Below, one piece after another: positions 33,956-42,685 of a stretch of DNA of 64,000 nt. The number at the start of each line of letters is the position of its first letter. The stretch's first letter is position 1. Under the pieces are notes generated by a model. It worked only from the letters and a program-made list of their open reading frames with translations, had not been told where the DNA came from and searched no databases. The stretch is from Curtobacterium sp. MCBA15_008 (GTDB taxonomy: Bacteria; Actinomycetota; Actinomycetes; Actinomycetales; Microbacteriaceae): contig NZ_MJGN01000045.1 of NCBI RefSeq assembly GCF_001865065.1, positions 168,761 through 232,760 on the forward strand, given 5' to 3'. The position numbers and the translations under genes are program-made.

Positions 33956-35224
33956 TCACGACCCGACGGTGCAGGTCTGCTCCGCCGCGCTCTGCCCCGT
34001 GATCGCCGACGGCAACGGGGTGGCTGACGGGCCCGGCTCGGCGGGCTGCGCCCGGGTGGTCCCGGGAGCGCCGGCGCTGCCGTGCGCGGCCCCTGCGCTG
34101 CCGTTCGCGGCGTCGGACGACGGCGGAGCAGCGGTGACCGGCGTGGACGCCCGCCCCGTCGTGGAGTCGCTCAACGACGTCCGCTGGTCGTCCTGGATGG
34201 CGACGTCGAGCGCGTGAGCGGGCTCGGGCTCAGGGAGGACGTGCGCGGGCGAATCGGGGTCGTCGGTGACGGGGTACTGCACGAAGAGCATGTCCGACGT
34301 GTCCATGGACCGCAGCATCGACGCCAGTCCCACGATCGTCCGGGGCTGGTGCAACCCGTCGGACAGCGTCATGTTGCTCAGCGCCGCACCGGCGAGACGG
34401 TAGAGCGTCACCGGATCGCTCAGCGTGCCGTTCGACGTCACCTTCCGGAGGAGCGCCGAGAGGAACACCTGCTGCGAGCTGATGCGGGCGAGATCGCTGG
34501 CGTCACCCACGCCGTGGCGCGACCGCAGGAACTCGAGCGCCGTCGCACCGCTGAGCGCGTGCGTCCCCGCCGAGAGGTGCAGCCCGACGTAGTCGTCGTC
34601 GATGGGCTTGGCGACGCAGACGTCGACACCACCGACGGCGTTCGACATCGCGATCACCCCGTCGAAGGTGATCAGACCGGCGTACGGGATCGTCACGCCG
34701 GTGAGGTTCTCGATGGTGTCCACGACGCACGAGATCCCGCCGTGGCCGAGCGCGGTGTTGAGCAGGGCCTTCGCGGCGGCGGGGTAGGTCGTTCCGCTCT
34801 CCGGGTTCCTGCAGGACGGGAGCGGGATCTCCAGGTCGCGCGGGAAGCTCACAGCGGTCAACCGGGTGTGGTCGGCCGAGACGTGGACGAGGATCGTCAC
34901 GTCGTTGCGCGCGCCGGCGAGCCCGTCGGCCGCGTCGAACTGTCCGACGCGGGTGTCGGATCCGATCAGCAGGATGTTGGCGCCGCCCGGGATCGCGGTG
35001 ATGTCGGCGGCCCGCGCCACGCTCTGGTCGTCGGTGCTGAGGGCGACCGTGTGCGGTGCCGCGTCGAGCTGCGCACCCGCGATCGCGACGAGACTGGTGG
35101 CACTGACCAGGACGACGGCCGCCGCTGCGCCGACGATGCCCGTCACGCGGCCCCATCCGCGCCGGCGCGGAAGCCGTCCGTGACGGGCGATGCCGAGGGG
35201 CTGCGACCGGTGGCGCTGTGTCAT
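33956..35224 (-). CDS. LytR-CpsA-Psr (LCP) family protein
   Basis: This 422-residue membrane-anchored protein has a basic start and a transmembrane segment near residues 28-50. The LCP domain follows with NILLIGSDTR (residues about 83-92), RNDVTILVHV, SFPRDLEIPLP, NAVGGVDVCV and SGATALEFLRSRHGVGDASDLARISSQQVFL. LCP enzymes move glycopolymers from lipid carriers to peptidoglycan, so this one probably attaches a wall polymer. The last 90 residues are a Ser/Pro/Ala-rich tail ending in a single Cys, uncommon and possibly disordered. ATG 35224 follows ACGGAG. Confidence 0.92.
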   Translation of the reverse strand: MTQRHRSQPLGIARHGRLPRRRGWGRVTGIVGAAAAVVLVSATSLVAIAGAQLDAAPHTVALSTDDQSVARAADITAIPGGANILLIGSDTRVGQFDAADGLAGARNDVTILVHVSADHTRLTAVSFPRDLEIPLPSCRNPESGTTYPAAAKALLNTALGHGGISCVVDTIENLTGVTIPYAGLITFDGVIAMSNAVGGVDVCVAKPIDDDYVGLHLSAGTHALSGATALEFLRSRHGVGDASDLARISSQQVFLSALLRKVTSNGTLSDPVTLYRLAGAALSNMTLSDGLHQPRTIVGLASMLRSMDTSDMLFVQYPVTDDPDSPAHVLPEPEPAHALDVAIQDDQRTSLSDSTTGRASTPVTAAPPSSDAANGSAGAAHGSAGAPGTTRAQPAEPGPSATPLPSAITGQSAAEQTCTVGS

Positions 35225-35259
35225 GGGTACTCCGTTCGGTTGTGGTGCCGACCGGTCCT

Positions 35260-35285
35260 CCGGCTCCGCCCCGAGGCGGAGCCGG
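35260..35285 (-). terminator. Perfect 11-bp hairpin after the LAL regulator gene
   Basis: ccggctccgcc (35260-35270), loop CCGA, ggcggagccgg (35275-35285). It lies 33 bases past the stop of the minus-strand regulator gene and upstream of the LCP gene, so it separates the two transcripts. GGAGCC tandem units follow it on one side (35285-35305). Confidence 0.75.
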
Positions 35286-35318
35286 GGCCGGAGCCGGAGC
35301 CGGACGCGTGTCCGACGC

Positions 35319-38096
35319 TCATGCGGGGCCGGAGCCTCGGCCAGGGCCCGGGTCGTCCTGGCCGAGGTCGTTCAGGGCGAGGGCGAGCTGGGTGCGCGTG
35401 CGGACGCCCATCTTGCGGTAGGCGTTGCCGAGGTGCGTCTCGACCGTCCTGACGCTCACGAACAGCTGGGCGGCGATCTCGCGGTTCGTCCGTCCGGCGG
35501 CAGCCGACTGCGCGACCCGGGTCTCGGCGGCCGTCAGCAGCGCTCGACCGTCGACGGTGTCGGCGGCCTCGGCCAGACGCAGTGTCCGGGCGGCGATCCG
35601 CGGGTCGTCGGCGTGGATCCGGCTCGTCGCGACGTCGGCGAGCACCTGTCGTGCCCGTCCGCTGCGGCCGGCGTCCAGCAGGAGCTGCGCACGATCGAGT
35701 TGCGCGCGCGCCGACTCGGGTGCGAAGCCGCCGCGGCGGAGCTCTTCCACGGCTTCCTCGGCGAGCCGGAGCGACTCGTCCTGCTGGCCCCGCCGCATCG
35801 CGACCATCGCCCGGATCCGGAGCGACTGGCCGTGGGCATGGGGTCGCCGGTGGGACTCGTCGAGCGCGGCGAGTCGACGGGCGAGGTGTTCGGCGCCGTC
35901 GAGGTCGCCGAGGTGGACACGGGCACGGGCGAGCTCGATGTCGATCCACAGGCGTCGTCCCGGCTCCACGATGCCCTTCGCCTCGGCCAGCTCCAGGGCC
36001 AGCTCGAGCTCGGTCCGCGCCTCCGTCCAGTTCTCGGACCAGGCCGCGTCGATGCCGGCGAGGCCGTGGACGAGCAGGCTGCCGCGGATCGTCGCCGCCG
36101 GGCTCGACCACCCGGTCAGGATCTCCTCGAGCGTCTCGCGGTCGTTCCGGGTGAGTGCGAAGAGTCCCCGGGCGCGGGTGAGCGGAGCCGGCGGGTCCAC
36201 CAGGCGGAGCGCGTGCTGCTCGGCCTCGTGGAGGAGCGATGCCGCCTGGACGACGCGTCCGGCGAGGATCTCGACGATGGCCGCGTGCGCGAGCGCACGG
36301 GTGGTGGTCGGGTGCGCACCGAGCAGTTCCGCGGTCCGGACGAAGGCGGTGAGTGCGGGACGCGAACGGCCGAGGTCGTCTGCCTGGTAGGCGCCCGTCG
36401 CCTCGATGGACGCCGCGCTCGAGGTCAGGTCCAGCGTGCCGCTGGCCGACTCGACGGCCCGGGTCCTCGCGATGATCTCCGACGAGAGTCCCTCGCCCGC
36501 GTCGAGGAGCCGGAACGCGAGGTCCTCCAGCGCTGCGCGCAGCGTGTTCGGAGCGACCTCGGGCGGGAGCTCGGCGGCGCGGTCTTCGAGCTCGTGCGCG
36601 ACGTCGCTCGCTCCACCGGAGGACCAGAGGATCCGGAGCACGTCGATGATCGATGCGCGCACGTCGCCCGACTCGAACGACCGTCTGGCGTTCGCGAGCC
36701 GACGGTCGAGCGCGTCGACGCCGAGGTCCTGCGCGATCGCCTCGGCGCTGACGACCGCGATCCGGTCGAACTGCTCCGGTGCCAGGACGGCGGGGTCGAG
36801 GGTCGCCGACAACCGCCTGACGAGCGCGGCATCGCCGTGCGCTCCCGCGAGTTCCGCGGCGTGCAGGACGCGGTCCACGTGCGCGTCGGAGCGTCCGTCG
36901 GACCGCGCGACCGCGCGCATCGCCAGGCGCAGCGCGTTCGAGGTCGTCCCGATCCGGCGGGCGCGGCCCGAGGCGGCCCGCAGCTCCTCCGCGAGGTCCG
37001 GTCGCGGCCCCGGCAGGACGGCGTCGTCGCGGTGCTCGAGTCGTTGTTCAGCGGGCAGGGGGGACTCGGCGAGCCCGGCGTGCAGCGCTCGCCGCTCCTG
37101 CGCGGACAGCATCGCCGACATCGCGGCACGCAGGAGCGGGGTCCGGACGGCGACCTCGTGCCCCTTGGTGCTGAGGACGCCGAGTGCGACGCCCTCGGCG
37201 AGGGCGTCCTCCGCCTGCCCGACCACGTGGAAGAGCGCCTCGACGGTGCCACCGCGCATCGACGCCGTGACCGCGAGGACTTCTCGGACGGCCGGGGGGA
37301 GTCGTTCGATCCGACGGATCGTCGACGCGAGGGCACGTGACGTCGACGCGGCCGTCCGGTCGTCCCCGGAGAGCCGCGTGATCGCCAGGTCGATCGCCCA
37401 CGACGGGTTGCCGCCGCTCTCCGTCGCGATCTCGTTGAGGTCCGTCGCGGAGAGGCCCCCGAGCTCGGAGTCCTTCAGGACGCCGGCGACCGCCGCGGGG
37501 CTGAGCGGCGCCAGGAAGGCGAGTTGCGACGCGGTGAACACCACCTTCCACGAGGTGACCGGGCCGCCGGCGTCCAGCTCCCGCGCAACGATGAGCACCG
37601 TCCCGGCGGCCTCGTGCGGTGGCCGGAACATCGGGGCCATCAGGTCGACGGACTCCCGGTCCGCCAGGTGCGCGTCGTCCAGGATCACCACCGTGTGCGC
37701 TGCGGCGAGGACGTTGCAGAGGTGCCGCAACGCCGCTTCGAGCATCCGGTGGTCGGCGAACCCCGGGGGAGCGGTCTGGAGCACCTGCTCCAGGACCGCC
37801 CGGTAGCCGATGGGCAGGGTGCGGAAGATGCGGTCGGGAACGAGTCGCAGGAGTGTCCTGACCGCCGCGTACGGGCCCGTCGTCCCCTCGTCGAACCGCA
37901 GCATCAACACGATGCGGTCCTGGGCCAGTCGGCCGGCGAGCGCCTCGAGCATCGTGGTCTTCCCGACGCCGGGTTCCCCGACGATGGCCAGGCGGCCGCC
38001 GCGTTCGCCGGCGACGCGCACCATGCGCTCCAACAGGTCGCGACGCTCGAGCGGGATGCGGTTGTGCGACGGCTGCTCGTCGCGTTGTCGGGCCAT
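35319..38096 (-). CDS. LAL-type LuxR family transcriptional regulator
   Basis: This is a large ATP-binding regulator of 925 residues. The N-terminal AAA-like domain has Walker A GEPGVGKTT (about residues 40-48) and Walker B VVILDDAH (about 135-143). The long middle region is helical, TPR-like, and probably senses a ligand. The C-terminal LuxR HTH reads LLTAAETRVAQSAAAGRTNREIAAQLFVSVRTVETHLGNAYRKMGV (about 850-900). This is the MalT/LAL architecture, in which ATP and inducer binding drive activation. Its start overlaps the stop of the flavoprotein gene by one base (TGATG), so it is co-transcribed with it. A strong hairpin follows. Confidence 0.93.
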   Translation of the reverse strand: MARQRDEQPSHNRIPLERRDLLERMVRVAGERGGRLAIVGEPGVGKTTMLEALAGRLAQDRIVLMLRFDEGTTGPYAAVRTLLRLVPDRIFRTLPIGYRAVLEQVLQTAPPGFADHRMLEAALRHLCNVLAAAHTVVILDDAHLADRESVDLMAPMFRPPHEAAGTVLIVARELDAGGPVTSWKVVFTASQLAFLAPLSPAAVAGVLKDSELGGLSATDLNEIATESGGNPSWAIDLAITRLSGDDRTAASTSRALASTIRRIERLPPAVREVLAVTASMRGGTVEALFHVVGQAEDALAEGVALGVLSTKGHEVAVRTPLLRAAMSAMLSAQERRALHAGLAESPLPAEQRLEHRDDAVLPGPRPDLAEELRAASGRARRIGTTSNALRLAMRAVARSDGRSDAHVDRVLHAAELAGAHGDAALVRRLSATLDPAVLAPEQFDRIAVVSAEAIAQDLGVDALDRRLANARRSFESGDVRASIIDVLRILWSSGGASDVAHELEDRAAELPPEVAPNTLRAALEDLAFRLLDAGEGLSSEIIARTRAVESASGTLDLTSSAASIEATGAYQADDLGRSRPALTAFVRTAELLGAHPTTTRALAHAAIVEILAGRVVQAASLLHEAEQHALRLVDPPAPLTRARGLFALTRNDRETLEEILTGWSSPAATIRGSLLVHGLAGIDAAWSENWTEARTELELALELAEAKGIVEPGRRLWIDIELARARVHLGDLDGAEHLARRLAALDESHRRPHAHGQSLRIRAMVAMRRGQQDESLRLAEEAVEELRRGGFAPESARAQLDRAQLLLDAGRSGRARQVLADVATSRIHADDPRIAARTLRLAEAADTVDGRALLTAAETRVAQSAAAGRTNREIAAQLFVSVRTVETHLGNAYRKMGVRTRTQLALALNDLGQDDPGPGRGSGPA

Positions 38097-39127
38097 CAGG
38101 AGCGACCCTCGAACAGCGCGTCGGTGTGGGCGAGCGCCGACTTGGTCGGCGAGAGCGCCGTGTGCCGCGCGCCGACGGCGACGTCGCGGACCGTCCGCGC
38201 GAGCGGGTGCCCCGTGCGCAGTGCCGCCGCTCCGGTCCCGCTCACGAGGAGCGGGAGCGCCTGCTCGGCCGCGGCGAGTGCCTGCACGGCGAGGTCGGCC
38301 GAGGTGGCACGGGCCACGGCGGGCAGCGCGTCCACCTCGTCGCGGGTTCCGAGGGCGCCCGACGCAGCCGCGCGCAGACCCGCGGCACGGGCCACGTCGC
38401 GGGCAGCGGCACCGACGGCTGCCCGCACGTCGGCTCGGGCGGATCGTTCCCCGTGGGCTGCGACGTCGTCGAGGACCCGGTCGAGCGCGGACTCGACGGC
38501 GCCGATCAACGGGGCGGCGAAGAAGATCGTGGCGAAGAACGTCAGCGGAGCCACCGACGGCGCCGGCGCGAGGGTCCGGGTCCTCCGAGCGGGCACGACG
38601 ACGTCCTCGAGGTGCGCGGTGTCACCACCGGAGTCCTGCAGGCCCGAGGCGTCCCAGGTCGTCTCCACGCGGACGTCCGCGATGGGGACGAGGACCCGCA
38701 CCAGCGCGCCGGAGTCGGCGTCGCGGACCGTCGCCATGACCCAGTCCGCCCAGGGCAGGCCGCTCGCCGGGGTCGAGACCGCGCGCACGTGGAACGCGCC
38801 GTCGGTCCAGGTGCCGGTGCCCTGCGGGGCGAGGGTGCCGGCCACGAGCGTGTCGCCGTCCGACTCCCAGACCTCGTGCAGCGTCTCGTCGGGGAACTCC
38901 GCGACCGCGAGGTTCGTCACCGCGGCGACCGCGCCGATCCACCCGAGGTCGGCGTCCGCCGCGCCGAGGTCGCGCAGGCGATCGGCGATGTCGGCGACGG
39001 TCCACGGGGTCGGACCACCGCGGTCGGGGCGCCAGGCGTCGAGCACCCCCGAGCGCGCGAGGTGCTCTCGGACTGCGCCGCGGTCGTGCTGTGTGGTCGG
39101 CTTCGAGACGGAGGGGGACATGGGCAT
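38096..39127 (-). CDS. Acyl-CoA dehydrogenase-like flavoprotein (short)
   Basis: This 343-residue protein resembles the acyl-CoA dehydrogenase/flavin monooxygenase fold but is shorter than the usual 380-400. A helical N-part (DIADRLRDLGAADADLGWIGAVAAVTNLAVAEF) leads to a beta-domain with TWTDGAFHVRAVSTPASGLPWADWVMATV and VETTWDASGLQDSGGDTAHLEDVVVPARR, then Ala-rich helices. The end lacks the conserved GG...R tail, so flavin binding may be weak. GAGGA precedes ATG 39127. The gene is coupled to the LAL regulator gene, and an amidohydrolase gene lies upstream on the same strand with 113 bases between. The substrate is unknown. Confidence 0.68.
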   Translation of the reverse strand: MPMSPSVSKPTTQHDRGAVREHLARSGVLDAWRPDRGGPTPWTVADIADRLRDLGAADADLGWIGAVAAVTNLAVAEFPDETLHEVWESDGDTLVAGTLAPQGTGTWTDGAFHVRAVSTPASGLPWADWVMATVRDADSGALVRVLVPIADVRVETTWDASGLQDSGGDTAHLEDVVVPARRTRTLAPAPSVAPLTFFATIFFAAPLIGAVESALDRVLDDVAAHGERSARADVRAAVGAAARDVARAAGLRAAASGALGTRDEVDALPAVARATSADLAVQALAAAEQALPLLVSGTGAAALRTGHPLARTVRDVAVGARHTALSPTKSALAHTDALFEGRS

Positions 39128-39240
39128 CGGGCATCCTCAGGGCGATCGGTCGGTGCGGACGGCTCGCTGGGAGTCGGCATCGGGGGTTCATCATCGGTCG
39201 GCGGTGTCGACGTCGTGTCGACGTCACGCCACCGGACGCA

Positions 39241-40599
39241 TCAGGGGCGCCACGTCCGCTCCCGAGCGCGAGCCCGGGGGTCGAACCCGCGCCGGTCGAG
39301 GCGACGACCCCGGGTGATGGTCGTCGTGATCGACCGCAGCGCCGACAGGTCCGACGTGGGGTCCTCCGCGGTGGCGATCATGTCGGCGCGTGCGCCCGGT
39401 GCGATGCGCCCGAGGTCGGCGGAGCGCCCGAGTGCCGCCGCGCCGCCGACCGTCGCGGCGGCGAGTGCGCGGGCCGGGGTGAAGCCGGCCTGCTCGACCA
39501 GCAGGGCGAGTTCCCGGTGGATCGCGGGGAACGGGTCGTCGGGCGTCGTCGGGAAGTCGGTCCCCGCGGAGACGACGACACCGAGCTCGGCGGCACGGGC
39601 GGTGATCCGTGCGGCAGCGGACAGGCGGGGCGTCGGCGTGCCGGTGTGGGCGTCGACGAACAGCGTGGCGTCGAGCACGCAGTCACGACGACGCATCTCC
39701 CGCAGCAGCGTGTCCACCGACTCGGGGACCCGATCGCGGAACCGATCCAGGTCGATGTCCTGCCGTGGCGGTGCGTAGGAGGCCGGGATCGGTCTGCCCT
39801 CGTGGCCGAGCAGGCAGGCGTGGCTCACGGAGTCCACTCCTGCCGCGACGACCTCCGAGGGGCCGGACGGGAACACGGTGCCGTGCGCCCAGACCAGGAG
39901 GCCCTGGCGGTGCGCCTCGTCCGTGATCCGACCGACGGTCTCAGGGGCGAGGTCGGCGTAGACCTTGATCGCGCGGGCGCCGGTGCCGCGGGCGACCGCG
40001 ACCGCCTGCGCCAGATCGGTGTGCGTGTCGACGGCCTGCATCCACGGGGCCGTCCCCGGCTCGTACCCCGCTGAGGCGACCCGCACCCGTTCGTCGTCGA
40101 AGAACGACGGACCGGCGAAGAAGGCCGCGAAGGCGATGTCGGGGGCGGGGAGCTCGCCGGCGGCGGAGGCCCGCGCGAGTTCCGCGACGACGCGGAGGTC
40201 GTCGGCCATCACCCGGATCGTGGTGACGCCGCCGTACACCTCGCGCTCGAGCTGCGCGGTGGCGTACGGCACGGACGGCGGGGTTGCGACGTGCTGGTGG
40301 CTGTCGACCAGTCCGGGGAGGAGGAAGGCGCCGTCGAGGTCCGCACGCACGGTGCTCCCGGGTGCGGCGGCGGCGAGTGCGCGACGTGTCCCCACGGCGA
40401 GGATCCGTTCGCCCCGCACCAGGACGGCTCCGTCGGGGACCGGCGCAGCGTCCGCTCCGGTCAGGACCGTCGCGTGCTCCCAGAGGACGTGGCGGTCGCC
40501 GTCGAGGTCGGGGTGGTCGTGGTCGATGAGGAGCTCCTGTCGCTCGTGGTGAGCCGATCCGCCCGCGCACGTTACGGCGTCCGTCCGGGCCGGCACCAC
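39241..40599 (-). CDS. Metal-dependent amidohydrolase
   Basis: This TIM-barrel hydrolase of the imidazolonepropionase/prolidase-like group has about 452 residues from GTG 40599. Family motifs are VLWEHATVLTG (beta-sandwich start), GLVDSHQHVA (HxH metal pair), ARAIKVYADL (candidate metal-bridging Lys), VWAHGTVF, DSVSHACLLGHEG (His) and VSAGTDFP (final Asp). The start is uncertain: GTG 40599 or 40596 follows CGGGGATA and lies just past a good promoter, but it leaves about 35 residues before the conserved part and no other start codon fits. The likely reaction is hydrolysis of a cyclic amide or peptide-like bond. Paired operators at 40638-40682 control it. Confidence 0.85.
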   Translation of the reverse strand: MVPARTDAVTCAGGSAHHERQELLIDHDHPDLDGDRHVLWEHATVLTGADAAPVPDGAVLVRGERILAVGTRRALAAAAPGSTVRADLDGAFLLPGLVDSHQHVATPPSVPYATAQLEREVYGGVTTIRVMADDLRVVAELARASAAGELPAPDIAFAAFFAGPSFFDDERVRVASAGYEPGTAPWMQAVDTHTDLAQAVAVARGTGARAIKVYADLAPETVGRITDEAHRQGLLVWAHGTVFPSGPSEVVAAGVDSVSHACLLGHEGRPIPASYAPPRQDIDLDRFRDRVPESVDTLLREMRRRDCVLDATLFVDAHTGTPTPRLSAAARITARAAELGVVVSAGTDFPTTPDDPFPAIHRELALLVEQAGFTPARALAAATVGGAAALGRSADLGRIAPGARADMIATAEDPTSDLSALRSITTTITRGRRLDRRGFDPRARARERTWRP

Positions 40600-40637
40600 G
40601 GTGGTATCCCCGAGACGGCCGCGGGTGCCCGGTACTG

Positions 40638-40682
40638 GACCGATCGGTCTCGAACTGTACGCTTTGTGGATCGATCGGTCAA
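40638..40682 (-). promoter_or_regulatory. Promoter with two GACCGATCGGTC operators
   Basis: On the minus strand TTGACC (40677-40682) and TACAGT (40654-40659) are 17 bases apart, a good sigma-70 promoter for the amidohydrolase gene. GACCGATCGGTC, a perfect 12-base palindrome, lies at 40638-40649 over the expected start site. A one-mismatch copy at 40669-40680 overlaps the -35. They are 31 bases apart, about three helical turns. The symmetry suits a TetR-family dimer. Confidence 0.7.
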
Positions 40683-40767
40683 GAATGTTCGGCCACGCCC
40701 TGCCGCACCTGCGTGGACGCTCAGGACGAGTACGGGTCACGATGACCGAGAGGTGCTTAATCTACAT

Positions 40768-40785
40768 AGGTCGATCACAATCGAC
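40768..40785. promoter_or_regulatory. Candidate operator before the membrane protein gene
   Basis: GGTCGAT-CACA-ATCGACC is a perfect 7-base inverted repeat 18 bases before GTG 40803. It follows a relatively AT-rich stretch (TTAATCTACATA) that could hold a -10 element. It differs from the GACCGATCGGTC pair nearby but shares the GGTCGAT half. Confidence 0.5.
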
Positions 40786-40802
40786 CGACGAGAGGACCAC
40801 CC

Positions 40803-41621
40803 GTGCCACAGGAACCCCGACGGATCGCCGAGACCGCACACTGGTGGGTCGACCGAGCGGCCGACCTGTCCACCGCGCCGCTCCGCGCGGAGCGCCGCGA
40901 GCAGTGGCACGCCGACGTCGCGGCCGCTCCGGAGGTCGGCGTCCTGCGCACGGCCCTCGTGCTCGGGATGATCACGACCGCTGCCTTCCACCGCTCCGCG
41001 CACCCCCGACCAGGAGGATCGATGAACCCGTCCCGTCCCGCGCACGCTCGCCCCGCCCGGCTCCTCCTCGCTGCCGCCGTCCTGTCCGTCGTCGCCGCGT
41101 CCGTCCTCGACCAGACGGTGTTCTTCGTCGTGTCAAGCACCGCGCAGTACCGCGTGGGCGAGGCGTTCGAGGTCGTCCTCGGCTTCCTCGTCCCGCTGGC
41201 CCTGGTGCTCGTCGCGCTGTCCCGCGTGACCACGAGCCGCCGGCGGTGGGGCGCGGCCGCGGTCACGGCCGTCGCCGGCTCCTGCACGGTCGCGGTCGGC
41301 GTGGTCCTCGGCGGTGCGGTCTGGTTCGTCGCCGCGAGCATCGGGTTCGCCGCCCTGCTGGCCGCGTGGTTCCTCGCGAACGCCGTGCGGCCTCGCGCCT
41401 GGTTCCTCGTCGGGTCGCCGGCCGTGGTGCTCGTCGCCATCGGCCTGGCCGCGCTCGTCGCCCGTGCCGCCGTCGACGCGTCGACGTCGACCCGCCCAGT
41501 GCTGTGGCAGGTGGAGGGCGTGGTCACGCTCGCGGCTCCGCTCGCCGTGGCCGTCGCCGTCGCCGTGCTGCTGCCGCTCCGGACCGTCGACCGCTCCGGC
41601 GGCCAGCGGGTGGCCGCCTGA
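40803..41621 (+). CDS. Membrane protein of unknown function
   Basis: This protein of 272 residues starts at GTG 40803, with GAGAGGA upstream. The first 60 residues are soluble and basic/acidic (HWWVDRAADLSTAPLRAERREQWHADV), followed by about six or seven transmembrane helices from residue 85 on. The soluble prefix resembles the short regions found in membrane proteins that are paired with PadR-type regulators, but no PadR gene is present here. I cannot assign a family. An internal ATG at 41022 would give only the membrane part. It stands alone between divergent amidohydrolase and downstream GNAT genes. Confidence 0.72.
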   Translation: MPQEPRRIAETAHWWVDRAADLSTAPLRAERREQWHADVAAAPEVGVLRTALVLGMITTAAFHRSAHPRPGGSMNPSRPAHARPARLLLAAAVLSVVAASVLDQTVFFVVSSTAQYRVGEAFEVVLGFLVPLALVLVALSRVTTSRRRWGAAAVTAVAGSCTVAVGVVLGGAVWFVAASIGFAALLAAWFLANAVRPRAWFLVGSPAVVLVAIGLAALVARAAVDASTSTRPVLWQVEGVVTLAAPLAVAVAVAVLLPLRTVDRSGGQRVAA

Positions 41622-41711
41622 CGGAACCGCTCACCCGTGCGACCGCCCCGGGCACAGCGTCCCGGTGATGTCACCGATGCGGGGTCCGCCGGCTGCGGCG
41701 AGCATCGCGCC

Positions 41712-42515
41712 ATGACCACGAAGACCGCAGTGCTCCTCCGACAACACGTCCACGCCCTCCAGCGGCTGACGGCGGCCAGCCCGGTCGGACGGGTCGCCCG
41801 CGCGGGCTCGCTCACGTACACCGACTCCGGCATCGACGTCGCGGCGTTCAACGCGATCACGGTGACGGGTGCGGCCTGGTCCGCCGGCGACCTCGACCGG
41901 GCAACCGGACTCGCCGCGGCGAGTGGCCGGCCCTGGTCGATCACCGCCCAGCGGGGGACGGGGACGGTCCGGGACGGGGCTCGCCTGCGTGCCGTCGAGC
42001 GCGCCGCCGTGCGCCACGGTCTCACCGAGCGGGACGAGGACCCGTTCCTGGTGTGCCAGCGCGCGGACTTCCGACCGGCGACCCGGTCGGGACCGGCGGA
42101 CGGACCGGCGGCGCGGATCCGGGTCGACACGGTGTCCGCCGACGCGTGGGGTGCGTACACCGCGACCGTCGCGGCCGGGTTCGAGGTACCGCGAGCGGCG
42201 TTCGGCTCGGTCTTCGGAGGCGGACTGCTCGACGACCCGCTGGTCACCGGGTACGCCGTCCGGCTCGACGACCACGTCGTCGGTTCCGGCCTCGGCGTCC
42301 GGACGGACGACGGGCTCGGAGTCCACAACATCGCGGTCCTGCCCGGTGAACGCTGCCACGGCGCAGGGCGGGCGGTGACGGAACGGGTCGTGCAGGACGG
42401 CTTCGCCGACGGCGCGACCGCCGCGTACCTCGTCAGCTCGGTCGACGGGCTCCGGCTGTACCGGTCGCTCGGGTTCCGGCAGGTGGACACCCTCGTCCGG
42501 TGGTCCGCGGCGTGA
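41712..42515 (+). CDS. GNAT-family N-acetyltransferase
   Basis: This 267-residue protein has the GNAT domain in its C-terminal half: VGSGLGVRTDDGLGVHNIAVLPGERCHGAGRAVTERVV (about residues 195-230; motif A with the RxxGxG-like ERCHGAG) and LYRSLGFRQVDTLVRW at the end. The N-terminal half (residues 1-130) may be a degenerate second GNAT unit. The acceptor is unknown. A 47-residue ORF is translationally coupled to its end (GTGA). ATG 41712 lacks a strong ribosome site. Confidence 0.8.
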   Translation: MTTKTAVLLRQHVHALQRLTAASPVGRVARAGSLTYTDSGIDVAAFNAITVTGAAWSAGDLDRATGLAAASGRPWSITAQRGTGTVRDGARLRAVERAAVRHGLTERDEDPFLVCQRADFRPATRSGPADGPAARIRVDTVSADAWGAYTATVAAGFEVPRAAFGSVFGGGLLDDPLVTGYAVRLDDHVVGSGLGVRTDDGLGVHNIAVLPGERCHGAGRAVTERVVQDGFADGATAAYLVSSVDGLRLYRSLGFRQVDTLVRWSAA

Positions 42516-42655
42516 GCGCGCGTCACGCCCGGTCCCTCGTCGCGCTGGGCATCGGCGTGGCCACGGCCTGGGTCGTCTGCCGCGCGCTCCTCCGGTGGGT
42601 GGTGCTGCAGCTGGGCGGAGTCGGTCCCGACCCGCTGCTGCCCGAGGACGACTGA
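42512..42655 (+). CDS. Small single-pass membrane protein (47 aa)
   Basis: GTG 42512 overlaps the GNAT stop by four bases (GTGA). The 47 residues begin MSARHARSLVALGIGV, carry one hydrophobic helix (about 8-38) interrupted by Arg residues, and end in the acidic LLPEDD. No family is recognised. Stop/start coupling and a charge pattern of basic start, hydrophobic middle and acidic end favour a real small protein. Confidence 0.5.
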   Translation: MSARHARSLVALGIGVATAWVVCRALLRWVVLQLGGVGPDPLLPEDD

Positions 42656-42685
42656 GGTGCCGCCCTCCGCCGTCGAGCGCGGTCG

